Below are positions 46,657 through 56,728 of a DNA stretch of 64,000 nt, piece after piece. Made by a program: the position numbers and the translations under genes. Positions within the stretch are counted from its first letter, which is position 1; each line of letters begins with the position of its first letter. Source of the DNA: Thinopyrum elongatum (lineage: Eukaryota; Streptophyta; Magnoliopsida; Poales; Poaceae); contig CM022298.1 of NCBI GenBank assembly GCA_011799875.1, forward strand, positions 196,716,076 through 196,780,075. Reading direction: 5' to 3'. The notes beneath the pieces are model-generated. The model did not search any database. It was not told where the DNA came from and saw only the letters and a program-made list of their open reading frames with translations.

Positions 46657-47478
46657 TTTGTCATCTAGGGTGGAACTTATGGTGAAAGTTCCTCCCGTTC
46701 CGTCCTCCCTGACAGGCACCTTCTTGATCTCTGGTGGAGCAGCCTTGGGTTTCTTGTTCTTGCCAGTGGAACTCTCTGGTGCGTCCTCAACGGGAGCGCG
46801 GCACTCCGAGGAGGTGCGCTTGTCGGAGTTTGCGCCAAGGTTCTTGCCGGTCTTCTTCTTCCCCCCGGGAGTTCCAGCGGCAGGAGAAGATGCCTTGACG
46901 GCAGGTGCTGCAACTGCTTCCCGGTAGAGTTGGTCGGCACAGATGAGCGCATCCTTTTTGTCGGAGTGGATAGTGATGACACTTATCGGTCCGAGCATCT
47001 TCAACACATTGTACGCATAGTGTGATGCCGCCATGAACTTAGCCAGCGCTGGGCGGCCAAGGATCCCATTGTATGACATAGGGATCTTGGCGACATCAAA
47101 CACTACCTTCTCTGTCCTATAGTTGAGCTCGCTACCAAATGTAACTAGTAGCGTAATCTTGCCTTTTGGCTGGGTCCTTCCTGGATTGATCCCTTGAAAC
47201 GTGCCCGTTTCCTCGAGATCTTCATCAGGAATTTGGAGCCTCTTGAGCACGTCCGGCGAGATTAGGTTCAGTCCGGCCCCACCGTCAACTAGCATTTTCG
47301 TCACCTTGAGGTTGCGGATTGTCGGTGAGACCAACAATGGCAAGCACCCGACCATGGTCATGCGATCAGGGTGATCCTCGGTGTAAAAAATGATAGGCAT
47401 GTTGGACCACTTCAGTGGTTTACGTGCATCGAACGATGGCTTCATTGCATTAACCTCTCGCACCCACTGTTTAAGTCA
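46657..47478 (-). pseudogene. Protease region of element D
   Basis: Open from 47463 to 46654. VTKMLVDGGAGLNLISPDVL carries the D-G-G active-site region typical of this lineage, and MSYNGILGRPALAKF is the flap end. A Lys/Pro-rich linker leads to RT. A TGA at 47476-47478 lies just upstream in the same frame. Confidence 0.8.
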
Positions 47479-47980
47479 ACGGTGGGAAGAATGCAACGAG
47501 GCACCTCCGTCGATACACATGGCCTTTGTAGCTTTCTGAAATTCATGCTCACTGGACTCATCATCTTCTTCATCATCATCATCACCCTCTTCTTTGTCAC
47601 GGCCTCGAGCGGGCCTCTCCCTCTGTTTCTTGGCCTTACCGCGGCGACCCCCTCGGCCACCGCGCTTCTTGCCGGACCCCTCAGCACTATCTTGGGCCTT
47701 CTCCTTGTCTCACCTCTCGTACTCAGCTCTCTGCTTCTCGACAAGTTGTTCAACTTGCCGGCAATTTTGGAGATCATGGCCCTTGGTGCGATGGATCTTA
47801 CAATACTGCTTGCTGGAGCCTTCCAGCTTGTCGGCAACCGCCAAGGCCTGACAGGAGGCGCACCCGGGAAATTCCTTGCCGGGATCGTCAACTTTGGCCT
47901 TCTTGGCGGTGCCAGGGTCGCCGGATCCCTCGATAGCGAGCACGGCCTTGCCTTTACGCTTCTTGTTTCGCCGCCGCACT
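47479..47980 (-). pseudogene. Gag C-terminal part of element D (zinc-knuckle-like)
   Basis: Frame 47979-47710 reads CASCQALAVADKLEGSSKQY and CKIHRTKGHDLQNCRQVEQL; CKIHxxxGHxxxxC is the knuckle-like motif common in Tat gag. After TGA 47710-47712 the same frame runs through acidic Asp/Glu repeats to the protease. The upstream gag is in another frame, so an indel lies near 47980-48000. Confidence 0.7.
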
Positions 47981-49553
47981 TCTTTGTCGGGGCGGTAGCG
48001 TCTTCGCCTTCAGAGTCGCCCCCCGCGCCAACATCCTCACCGGGGAGCCTCCTTCCCTCTTCAGCCCGTGCACATTTATCAGCCAGAGCATAAAGCTCGG
48101 TGATGTCCCTGATCTTGTTCATTGCCATTTCCTCCTGCATTTTGCGGTTACGCACGTTCTGACGAAACGCGCCTATAACGGCGGCAGGATGAACATCCGG
48201 GATGCTGTATTGTACACGGCTGAACCTTTGGATATACTTGCGTAGGGATTTGCCCTCCTTCTGAGGGATGAGATGCAAATCACTTTCCTGGCCAGGAGTT
48301 TGATGGCCTTCAACGAAGGCGCCAACAAACTGATGGCACAGATCTGACCAAGAAGAAATAGAATTCTCCGGCAGATGCATCAACCACGACCTGACGTTGG
48401 GTTTGAGCACCATCGGGAAGTAGTTGGCGAGTATCTTGTCGTCTCGGCCCCCGGCAGCCTGTACCGCAATGGTGTAGATGCTCAGGAACTCCGACGGGTG
48501 AGTCTTGCCGTCATATTTCTCCGGGACCTCTGGCTTGAAGGTTCGGGAATTGGGCCACTGGACTCGCCGCAGCTCACGGGTAAATGCTGGACAACCTACC
48601 TCGTAAGGCAAGTCGCCTGTGTCCCCTGGCGCAGGCTTGTCGACAGCGGGTCCTGCGCGCTTATCAGATTGATGACGCGCTTCCCGTCGCCGCTCGATGG
48701 TAGTTCGAGCGTCCTCTTTGCTTCCTTCCCGAAGAACTTGACGTTGGTCGTGGCGCATCCGTGGATCGGACGACGCCGTGGAATCATCATCACGGCCATC
48801 AGTCCACCGGGTTGTCGACCGCCGCTGGTGTCGTGGAGGGGAGTGCACCGTGGTCGCACCGCCTCCAGTCTTCTCCGCATCGGCTCGCGCTGGATCGATG
48901 GACCGCCATTGCGAGGGCCCTGCCTGCTGTGACCCATCCTTGTTGACGAAGCCAATGAGGCTCTGGATAGTAGATCGCCACTCCTCCATCTTCTCTGGAG
49001 CAGGAGGGAAATCGAGGAGCAGCTGCGCACGTGCCAAAGCTTCCGCTGGCGTAGGCGGCGGCGACAGGTGCGAGGTACGTGAGGTGCTCTGACTCCTAAC
49101 AATGTTAGAAGGAGCACCGTCATGATCACGCGACCGCGCGCCACTTCCACCAGCAGTTTGACGTGCATGCTGGGCCTGCGCACCTTGGGATCGATGCGTA
49201 GAAGTCTTTTCATGGGGACGCCCTGAACCACCAGCGCCATGGCGTTGCTCATCACACACAACCTGGGAAGGCCGTGATGCTTGCGCCGGCGCGGGAGTCC
49301 TAGAAGGCATCCTTCGATCTCTGGATTTCGTTGCGCCGCCCGTTGGCAGCACAGCCCCATCTCTGGATCCAGCAGCGTGTGGGTTGCCGTTGCCACTGCG
49401 AACGACGCCACTCGCCTGGCTTGGATCACCGAAACGCCGTGGAGGCTCTAAACCTCTTCCTTCTGCATCCACGCCATCACCTGTACGCGAGGGCACAGGC
49501 AAAACAGATGTAGATGGTAGCGCCGTTGCGGCACTCTTCTTCTTGGGTGGCAT
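47981..49553 (-). pseudogene. gag of element D, N-terminal and capsid part
   Basis: Starts MPPKKKSAATALPSTSVLPV at 49553, the first ATG after the primer site. The first 330 residues are Arg/Ser/Pro-rich and disordered. The capsid-like region is HPSEFLSIYTIAVQAAGGRD, NVRSWLMHLPENSISSWSDL, KEGKSLRKYIQRFSRVQYSI and KMQEEMAMNKIRDITELYAL (a Retrotrans_gag-type fold). The open frame extends to 47442, but beyond about 47980 it is a wrong-frame read-through. Confidence 0.85.
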
Positions 49554-49616
49554 GATGATGAAGATGACGAAGAAACTAAGGCGCCAATCACTGGATCAGG
49601 TTCGCGCAACCTTCTC

Positions 49617-49634
49617 CCCCTACCGGGCGCGCCA
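49617..49634 (-). other. Primer binding site of element D
   Basis: On the minus strand TGGCGCGCCCGGTAGGGG starts 4 nt after the LTR end at 49639. It begins TGG as expected. It differs from the tRNA-Asp site of A, E, F and G. The tRNA is not assigned. Confidence 0.7.
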
Positions 49635-49638
49635 AAGA

Positions 49639-49923
49639 TGTCGGCGTGCGACACCTATGGGACCGCGTGGATCCCTTCTACGATTCGGCAGGGAGAGAGG
49701 TATGCGCAAAGAGCAGAACAAACGATCAAGATCTTGCCGGGGAGGCTGGCTTTCGGTCTTTAGCTCTTCTTATCTGCTGATCCTCTGATCCTTGGCTTGG
49801 GTGTTTCTTTGATAACTTGAATTAACCTCCAACTATTCCCCGACAAGCCTGGCCGCGAGTATGGCTACAACTGCCCATGCACAAGTACGGGGTACTAATG
49901 GCCCAATACTTAGTACACCAACA
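49639..49923 (-). repeat. Element D 5' LTR, internally deleted
   Basis: Matches the ends of 37219-38042 but lacks about 539 bp. The junction is at AACGATC-AAGATCTTGCC, with GATC present at both breakpoints. The lost part includes most of the LTR body, probably the promoter. Confidence 0.85.
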
Positions 49924-49928
49924 TAGGC

Positions 49929-50291
49929 CTTGTTTCCAAGCATTGCAATACCATTTTTGCTCACTTTTACTACTAGTTACCTTGCTATTTTTTATATTTT
50001 CATATTACAAAAACCTATATCTACTATATATATTACACTTGTATCGCCATCTCTTCGCTGAACTAGTGCACCTATACAATTTACCATTGTATTGGGTGTG
50101 TTGGGGACACAAGAGACTCTTTGTTATTTGGTTGCAGGGTTGTTTGAGAGAGACCATCTTCATCCTATGCCTCCCATGGATTGATAAACCTTAGGTCATC
50201 CACTTGAGGGAAATTTGCTACTGTCCTACAAAACTATGCGCTTGGAGGCCTAACACGAGTCTACAAGAAGAAGGTTGCATAGTAGACATCA
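49929..50291 (+). repeat. Element E 5' LTR, right piece
   Basis: Aligns without indels to 55630-55992 (offset 5701) and ends GTAGACATCA. Confidence 0.9.
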
Positions 50292-50301
50292 AGCTCTTTT
50301 C

Positions 50302-50319
50302 TGGCGCCGTTGCCGGGGA
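50302..50319 (+). other. Primer binding site, tRNA-Asp type (element E)
   Basis: TGGCGCCGTTGCCGGGGA, 10 nt after the LTR end at 50291. Confidence 0.92.
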
Positions 50320-50324
50320 GATGA

Positions 50325-51398
50325 GTGCTTGAAGGTATATCTTTAGATCTTGCAATTGAATCTTTTATTTTCTTGTTTATCACTAGTTTGGTTTATAAAA
50401 ACAAAACTACAAAAAATATGGAATTGAGGTTGCCTCATATGCTTCATCTTTTTAATGTCTTTCGTGAAAATGATGGAAAGGAAAATTGTGCTCAAGTGTT
50501 AGAAGAAGAAGTCTATAAAATGTTTGGCACTAAATTTTTGAATAATGAGCATCATTGCAATGTTGTTAGTATAAATTCTTTGAATATCCATGATGCTAAT
50601 GATATGCAAAGCCATAAGCTTGGGGATGCTATGTTTGATGAAGATGATATTTTTAGTCCCCCAAGTTTTGATGAGAATATTTATTATGATGATAGCATGC
50701 CTCCTACTTATGATGATTATATTGATGAAAGTGGGTTTGGAAGAGTGTCAACTCTAGGTACTAATGATCCCACTATTTTGGAGGGTGTTGAATCTTTTCA
50801 CAATATTGATAAAAGTGGATTTGGAGAGGTCATGACTTTATTTAGTGATGAATCCACTATTTTGGAAGAGGTTCCAATTGATTATGAGAACAAAGTTGCT
50901 ATCTATGATGATTATTGTGATGACATGTATGCTATAAAGAATAATGATAACCATGAAACTTGTCATCATGATTTTAATTTTCAATTTGATTATGCCTCAC
51001 ATGATAGTTATTTTGTTGAGTTTGCTCCCACTACTATTCATGAGAATAAATTTGCTTATGTGGAGAGTAATAAAATTTCTATGCTTGTGGATCATGAAAA
51101 TAATGCTTTATGTGATGGTTATATTTTTGAATTCATTCATGATGCTACTGAAAATTATTATGAGAGAGGAACATATGCTTTTACATATCTCAACAATATC
51201 AAGTTTCCTCTCTATGTGTTGAAAATCTTGAAGTTATGCTTGTTTTGCCTTCCTATGCTAGTTGATTCTTGCTCACATAAGTTGTTTGGTCACAAAATCC
51301 CTATGCATAGGAAGTGGGTTAGACTTAAATGTGCTAGTCATATGCTTCATGATGCTTCCATTATGTTTCAATTCTTACTTTTATACGAGCATCATTGA
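50325..51398 (+). CDS. Conserved ORF of non-autonomous element E, function unknown
   Basis: Intact, 357 codons. The first ATG (50325) is 6 nt after the primer site; a second Met at residue 32 (50418) is also possible, since the homology to element A is clear only after it. The product is acidic, rich in Asp, Asn, Tyr and His. Features: NDMQSHKLGD (residues 92-101), an Asp/Tyr-rich stretch (105-134), two SGFG repeats (136 and 164, 28 residues apart), a VDHENN segment, ENYYERGTYAF, a Cys/Leu-rich segment near 300-316, and a C terminus of EHH. There is no gag capsid motif, zinc knuckle or enzyme motif. It shares its design with the broken ORF of A. Being open in a 3.8%-diverged element may reflect selection or chance. 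Confidence 0.65.
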   Translation: MLEGISLDLAIESFIFLFITSLVYKNKTTKNMELRLPHMLHLFNVFRENDGKENCAQVLEEEVYKMFGTKFLNNEHHCNVVSINSLNIHDANDMQSHKLGDAMFDEDDIFSPPSFDENIYYDDSMPPTYDDYIDESGFGRVSTLGTNDPTILEGVESFHNIDKSGFGEVMTLFSDESTILEEVPIDYENKVAIYDDYCDDMYAIKNNDNHETCHHDFNFQFDYASHDSYFVEFAPTTIHENKFAYVESNKISMLVDHENNALCDGYIFEFIHDATENYYERGTYAFTYLNNIKFPLYVLKILKLCLFCLPMLVDSCSHKLFGHKIPMHRKWVRLKCASHMLHDASIMFQFLLLYEHH

Positions 51399-52032
51399 AA
51401 TCATCATGCCTAGCTAAAAAAGGCATTAAAGAAAAGCGCTTGTTGGGAGACAACCCAATATTTACCCCTACTGTTTTTGTGTGTTCACATGATTAGGCTA
51501 CTGTAGTAATCATGTTTTATAGCTTTTGTTTGCATAAAGTGCCAAGTAAAGCCTTTGGGATAGTGTGGTTGATAGTTGATTTGATTCTGTGCAAAAACAG
51601 AAACTTTTGCGTCCAGTACAGAAATTCCTATCTTTTACTTGAAGGTTGAAAAACTCTGAATTTTTTACAGAGGATTGATATATAAATGGCCTACGTTTTC
51701 CTAATTTTCAGAATATTTGGAGTTAAAGAAGTATGACCTTAATTCAGATCTTTACAGACTGTTCTGTTTTTGACAGATTCTGTTTTCGATGCATAGTTTG
51801 CTTGTTTTCTAGTTTCTATGTCTTATATTGCTCAATATAAATTGTAGAGATGATAGGTACAGTAGGTATCATGTGAGAAAAACTTTGAATCTTGTCTTGA
51901 CAGTACCAAAGTGAATGATTTGTTTTATCATACTAACCCATCTCACGAAGTTCCGTTAAGTTTTGTGTGATTGAAGTTTTCAAGTTTTGGGTGAGATATC
52001 GATATGAGGAGAATATGGAGTGACAAGACCCT

Positions 52033-52119
52033 AAGCTTGGGGATGCACAAGGCACCCCAAGGTAATATTCAAGGAATATTCAAGCAACTAAGCTTGGGGA
52101 TGCCCCGGAAGGCATCCCC
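52033..52119 (+). repeat. PPT-like hairpin pair, first copy in E
   Basis: AAGCTTGGGGATGC at 52033-52046 and again at 52090. GGGGATGCC (52096-52104) pairs perfectly with GGCATCCCC (52111-52119), loop CCGGAA. Confidence 0.8.
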
Positions 52120-52761
52120 TCTTTCGTCTTCAACATTATCGGTAACCTCACTTGGAGCTATATTTTTATTCGTCACATGATATGTGTTTTGCTTGGAGCG
52201 TCATTTAATTTTATTAGTATTTGCTTGCTGTTATTTAGATTAATGTTTTTTATCTTTTATTTCAATAAAAGTGTCAAGTTTAGCCTTTACCATGCTTATT
52301 TTGCAAGTCTATATGTTGCTGTTTTGAAAACAGAAAGTTTTCTATTGTTGTCTGAATTCTTATGGAAAGTAAGAACATGATAAAATATTGAAATTTTTAC
52401 ACAATGAGTAACAACAAATTTTATACAGTGTGGTAATTTTTCAGAATTTTTGGAGTTAGATAAGTATGAGTACAATTGCACTCTTTACGGACTGTCCTGT
52501 TTAGACAGATTGCTGTTATGTTTGCATATGTTTGCTTCTTTAACGATTCTATTTGAGGATAGGAGTATTAAATATGCAGAGGCATTTAGTATGCAATGTC
52601 AAATAAATTTTTTAGTGATTTGCTACAGTAGAGAATGATAAGGTTTTACATTTGATTTATACTAACTTTTCTCATGAGTTCTTGTTGAGCTTTGTGTGGA
52701 TGAAGTTTTTAAGAATTAGGGAAACCGCGATATGAGAGGAATTAAGGAGACACAAGAGCTC

Positions 52762-52850
52762 AAGCTTGGGGATGCCCAAGGCATCCCTAGTTAATATTTC
52801 AAGAAGTCTCAAGCATCTAAGCTTGGGGATGCACCGGTAGGCATCCCACC
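52762..52850 (+). repeat. PPT-like hairpin pair, second copy in E
   Basis: GGGATGCC (52769-52776) pairs with GGCATCCC (52780-52787) with a 3-nt loop. The second word near 52819 has a GGGATGC / GCATCCC stem. Confidence 0.75.
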
Positions 52851-54636
52851 TTTCTTCTTCAACAATGATCGGTTAGTATCGGTTGAGCCTAAGTTTTTGC
52901 TTCTTCACATGATGTATGTCATTTTATTTTGTTTTGCTTTCTGTTTGAATAAAATACTTAAGATCTGAAATTTTTAAATGAGAGAGAGTCTTCACACAGC
53001 TACTTAATTATTTGACTACTCATTGATCTTCACTTATATCTTTTTTGGAGTAGTTTTTCATTTACTCGTGTGCTTCACTTATATCCTATGAGTAAATGGT
53101 TGAATGAATTGAATATCATAAATCTGAAATTATATATGTTTCATATGCTTATCGCATGGGGAGTAATGACTTCACATATAAGAAGTATAGGTGGTAAATT
53201 TATTGAAAGTTAGCAAACATAGTATTGGTCACTTAAACAATTCATGAAAGAATATTGAAGGAAGAGAGATTTCACATATAAATATACTATCTTGGACATC
53301 TTCTATGATTGTGAGCCCCATTAATTATTTTCAAACTTGAGCAAATTAGTAGAAGTTGGACAAGGAAGACAACGTAATGAGTTATGCTTGGGTATATTTG
53401 TATAGAAGTTATATTGTTATGGATCCTCCAACATGTGGTGCTTGCTATTTAGAATATTTTACTAGCCAAAATTTCTGTACTAAGCGGGAATACTGCTTGT
53501 GCATCCAAAATCCTTGAACCAAGTTTCTTCCCTGAGTGTCCATCATATCTACCTATATACGCTATTTACCTGCCGTTCCAAGTAAATTTGCATGTGCCAA
53601 ACTCTAAACATTCAAATAATAATCTGTTTTGTATGCCCGAATCGCTCATGTAGCGACTAGGGGCTGTCAGTATCTTCCATGCTAGGTGGGTTATTCTCAC
53701 GATGAGTGTTTTTTCACTTGTCATTCACGAGAGAGTGGCTGGTAATTGGGATGCCCAGTCCTATGATCAAAATATCAAAAACAAAATTTCAAATAATTAA
53801 ACAAAACTCCCCCAGGAAAGTTGTTGGTATGGACGGCACCCGTGAATTCGGCTAGCCGTGGGGTGTGATTGTTGGTGGAGGGGGAGTAAAAACTTTACCA
53901 TTCTATTTGGGAACCACTTATAATGTGTCTAGCATGGAAGATAGTGAGAACTCTTGGTTGTTATGTTGACAATGAAAGCATACATCTCAAAATTATGTTC
54001 ATCTCTGTTTTAAAAGCTTCGAGCTCTGGCACCTCTGCAAATCCATGCTTCCCTCTGCGAAGGGCCTATCTTTTACTTTTAATTTTGTTGAGTCAATTCC
54101 AACCTATTCTTTGGTCGGCAAGCATCATGTGGTGGGGAAAGATCTAAGCATATATGGCCATTCAAATATATTTGATCATGAATTATTATTGTTGACAATT
54201 ATCTATATGATAAATAAGTTGGGAGGCGAAACACTAAGCCCTTATCTTTCTCTGTGTTCGATGGATGCTATTTGTTCTAAAAATATGCTTTGAGTGGTAG
54301 CAATCACGGAGGACTATATGATAGTTGAGTATGTGGAATTTGCTAAATCAAAGCTCTTACATAGACCCTTCCCGAAAATAAGATGAATTACAATTGTTTG
54401 ATGACTGAGAACATAGTTTGTTAGTTTTCAAGAAAGTTTATGGTCTATGCTTTAACATGTGAATAGCTTGCTACTTGATCATGAGAAGTTTTATGAGATG
54501 AGCTACTGTTTATGATATATAATGATGCTAGAAAAGGTGATTGAAATTATTATTGATCAAACTTGTGCACTTGCTAGCATTCACACTTCATAAATTATTT
54601 CTTTTATCATTTACCTACTCGAGGACGAGCAGGAAT

Positions 54637-54651
54637 TAAGCTTGGGGATGC
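54637..54651 (+). other. Polypurine tract of element E
   Basis: TTAAGCTTGGGGATGC ends directly before the 3' LTR start TGATACGTC at 54652. Confidence 0.85.
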
Positions 54652-55992
54652 TGATACGTCTCCAACGTATCTATAATTTATGAAGTATTCATGCCATGTT
54701 TACAATAATTTTATATGGTTTTGGTATGATTTTATTAGAACTAACCCGGACTGACGTTGTTTTCAGTAGAACTACCGTGGTGTCATTTTTTTGTGCAGAA
54801 ATAAAAGTTCTCGGAATGAGCTGAAAATTTACGGAGAATATTTTTGGAAAATATAAAAAATACTAGAGCGAAAAGATACCAGAGAGGAGTCCCGAGGCAA
54901 CCACAACGGTGGAGGGCGCCCCCCCCCCCAAGGGCGCGCCCCCTGCCTTGCCGCCGCCTCATGGACCCCCTTGACTTGTCCCCGACGCCAAAACCTCCTA
55001 TAAATAGAGAAAACTCCAGAAATAAACCTAGATCGGAAGTTCCGCCGCCGCAAGCCTCTGTAGCCATGAAAAACCAATCTGGAGCCCGTTCCGGCACCCT
55101 GCCGGAGGGGGCAACCATCACCGGAGGCCATCTTCATCATCCCGGCGGTCTCCATGATGAGGAGGGAGTAGTTCACCCTCAGGGCCGAGGGTATGTACCA
55201 GTAGCTGTGTTTGATCTCTCTCTCGTGTTCTTGATTTGGCACGATCTTGATGTACTTCGAGCTTTGTTATTATAGTTGGATCATATGGTGTTTCTTCCCT
55301 CTCTATCTCTTGTTGTGATGAATTGAGTCTTGCTCTTTGAGGTTCTGTTATGTTGGATTGAGTATTGGATTTGAGAACACTTGATGTATATCTTGCGATG
55401 GGATATCTGTGGTGACAATGGGATGTTCTATTGATTCACTTGATGTATGTTTTTGCACTCAACTCGCGGATTCCCGAGGTGACATAGGGGTTGATGCACG
55501 TTTTCGTCCTACGTTCTCCGATAGAAACTTTGGAGTGATTCTTTGTTGCATGTTGAGGGATTGTTATATGATCCGATTATGTTATCATTGTTGAGAGAAC
55601 TTGCACTAGTGAAAATATGAACCCTAGGCCTTGTTTCCAAGAATTGCAATACCATTTTTGCTCACTTTTACTACTAGTTACCTTGCTGTTTTTTATATTT
55701 TCAGATTACAAAAACCTATATCTACTATCCATATTACACTTGTATCATCATCTCTTCGCCGAACTAGTGCACCTATACAATTTACCATTGTATTGGGTGT
55801 GTTGGGGACACAAGAGACTCTTTGTTATTTGGTTGCAGGGTTGTTTGAGAGAGACCATCTTCATCCTACGCCTCCCACGGATTGATAAACCTTAGGTCAT
55901 CCACTTGAGGGAAATTTGCTACTGTCCTACAAAACTCTGCGCTTGGATGCCCAACACGAGTCTACAAGAAGAAGGTTGCGTAGTAGACATCA
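54652..55992 (+). repeat. Element E 3' LTR
   Basis: 1341 bp, TGATACGTCTCC through GTAGACATCA. TATAAATAG at 54999-55007. TSD TGCAT follows at 55993-55997. It shows the uninterrupted target of element D (TAGGC at 55625-55629). Confidence 0.92.
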
Positions 55993-55997
55993 TGCAT

Positions 55998-56681
55998 GCA
56001 CACGCCCTCCTCGCCCTCCCCCTCCCTCAGCATTCTATCCATCACGCACATTCATTATTTTCTTTAGGTCATTCTCTCACGGTCTCCACAACTCCTTTTC
56101 GACACACACCGATCGATAAACCTCTCTAGCGATGTCTGCCTACCACATACACACACACTTTTCATCTCCTCCTTTCTCTTTCCATGCCTCATGTCTCTCA
56201 TACGGTCCCACACGCGTGTAAACTCTTGCCCCTCTTCTCATCGATCTCCCAATCGCACACTCCTCCCCCCTATCTAGTAGGCCTCTCACACCACCTCCTA
56301 GCTCCATCCCCCTCTCTATATCCGTCTCTTTGGGCCTTATTTGCCTCTAACAAATGGATGTACACCAACTGATCTCCCACTATACATATAGCTAGCTAGG
56401 TCATTTATAACTCGTTTCCCTACGCGCCGATCAATCTACCTCATTAGTTATGTCTCTCCCTTCCTCCGACACACAACAATTGATCTACCGATATAGTTAG
56501 GTCTGCTTACCAAACACATATGGTCCCCTTCATCATCCATGCATGCCTCCCGACACATCTATCATGCACACGCACACACATAAACACATCCCCCTCTCTT
56601 CTTGATATTGTAGTTGTACCCTCAGTTTGTCTAGTAGGCCTCTCCCACCATCTCCGAGAAGCAACTCCACCACCCCTCTGG

Positions 56682-56728
<47 letters not shown>

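Larger units (their letters stand above)
37219..49923 (-). mobile_element. Element D: Tat-like Ty3/Gypsy retrotransposon with an antisense gene
   Basis: TSD TAGGC at 37214-37218 and 49924-49928. The 3' LTR is 37219-38042 (824 bp) and the 5' LTR 49639-49923 (285 bp, internally deleted). On the minus strand: primer site, gag, protease, RT, two RNase H domains, integrase. On the plus strand, between integrase and the 3' LTR: a separate spliced gene. Dual RNase H plus an extra antisense gene before the 3' LTR are features described for the Tat lineage. Aligned LTR parts differ at about 10 of 284 positions (3.5%). Confidence 0.92.
51399..54634 (+). other. Non-coding interior of element E
   Basis: AT-rich, matching A (1935-4019) and F reversed. 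It contains a duplicated segment of about 0.6-0.7 kb (about 51590-52205 and 52320-52905), each with a hairpin pair. The small ORFs are not conserved between copies. Confidence 0.65.
36241..55992 (+). mobile_element. Element E: non-autonomous LTR retrotransposon, hosting element D
   Basis: TSD TGCAT at 36236-36240 and 55993-55997. The 5' LTR is 36241-37218 plus 49929-50291 (split by D) and the 3' LTR 54652-55992. Its own interior is 50292-54651, with the tRNA-Asp primer site, one intact ORF, a long non-coding part with PPT-like hairpins, and a purine tract. LTRs differ at 14 of 368 compared positions in their last part (3.8%). No gag-pol domain is present. Confidence 0.92.

Noticed and set aside
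48596..49429. Minus-strand ORF of 277 codons overlapping gag of D
   Set aside because: Alternative frame of the gag N-terminal region; the gag frame carries the capsid motifs.
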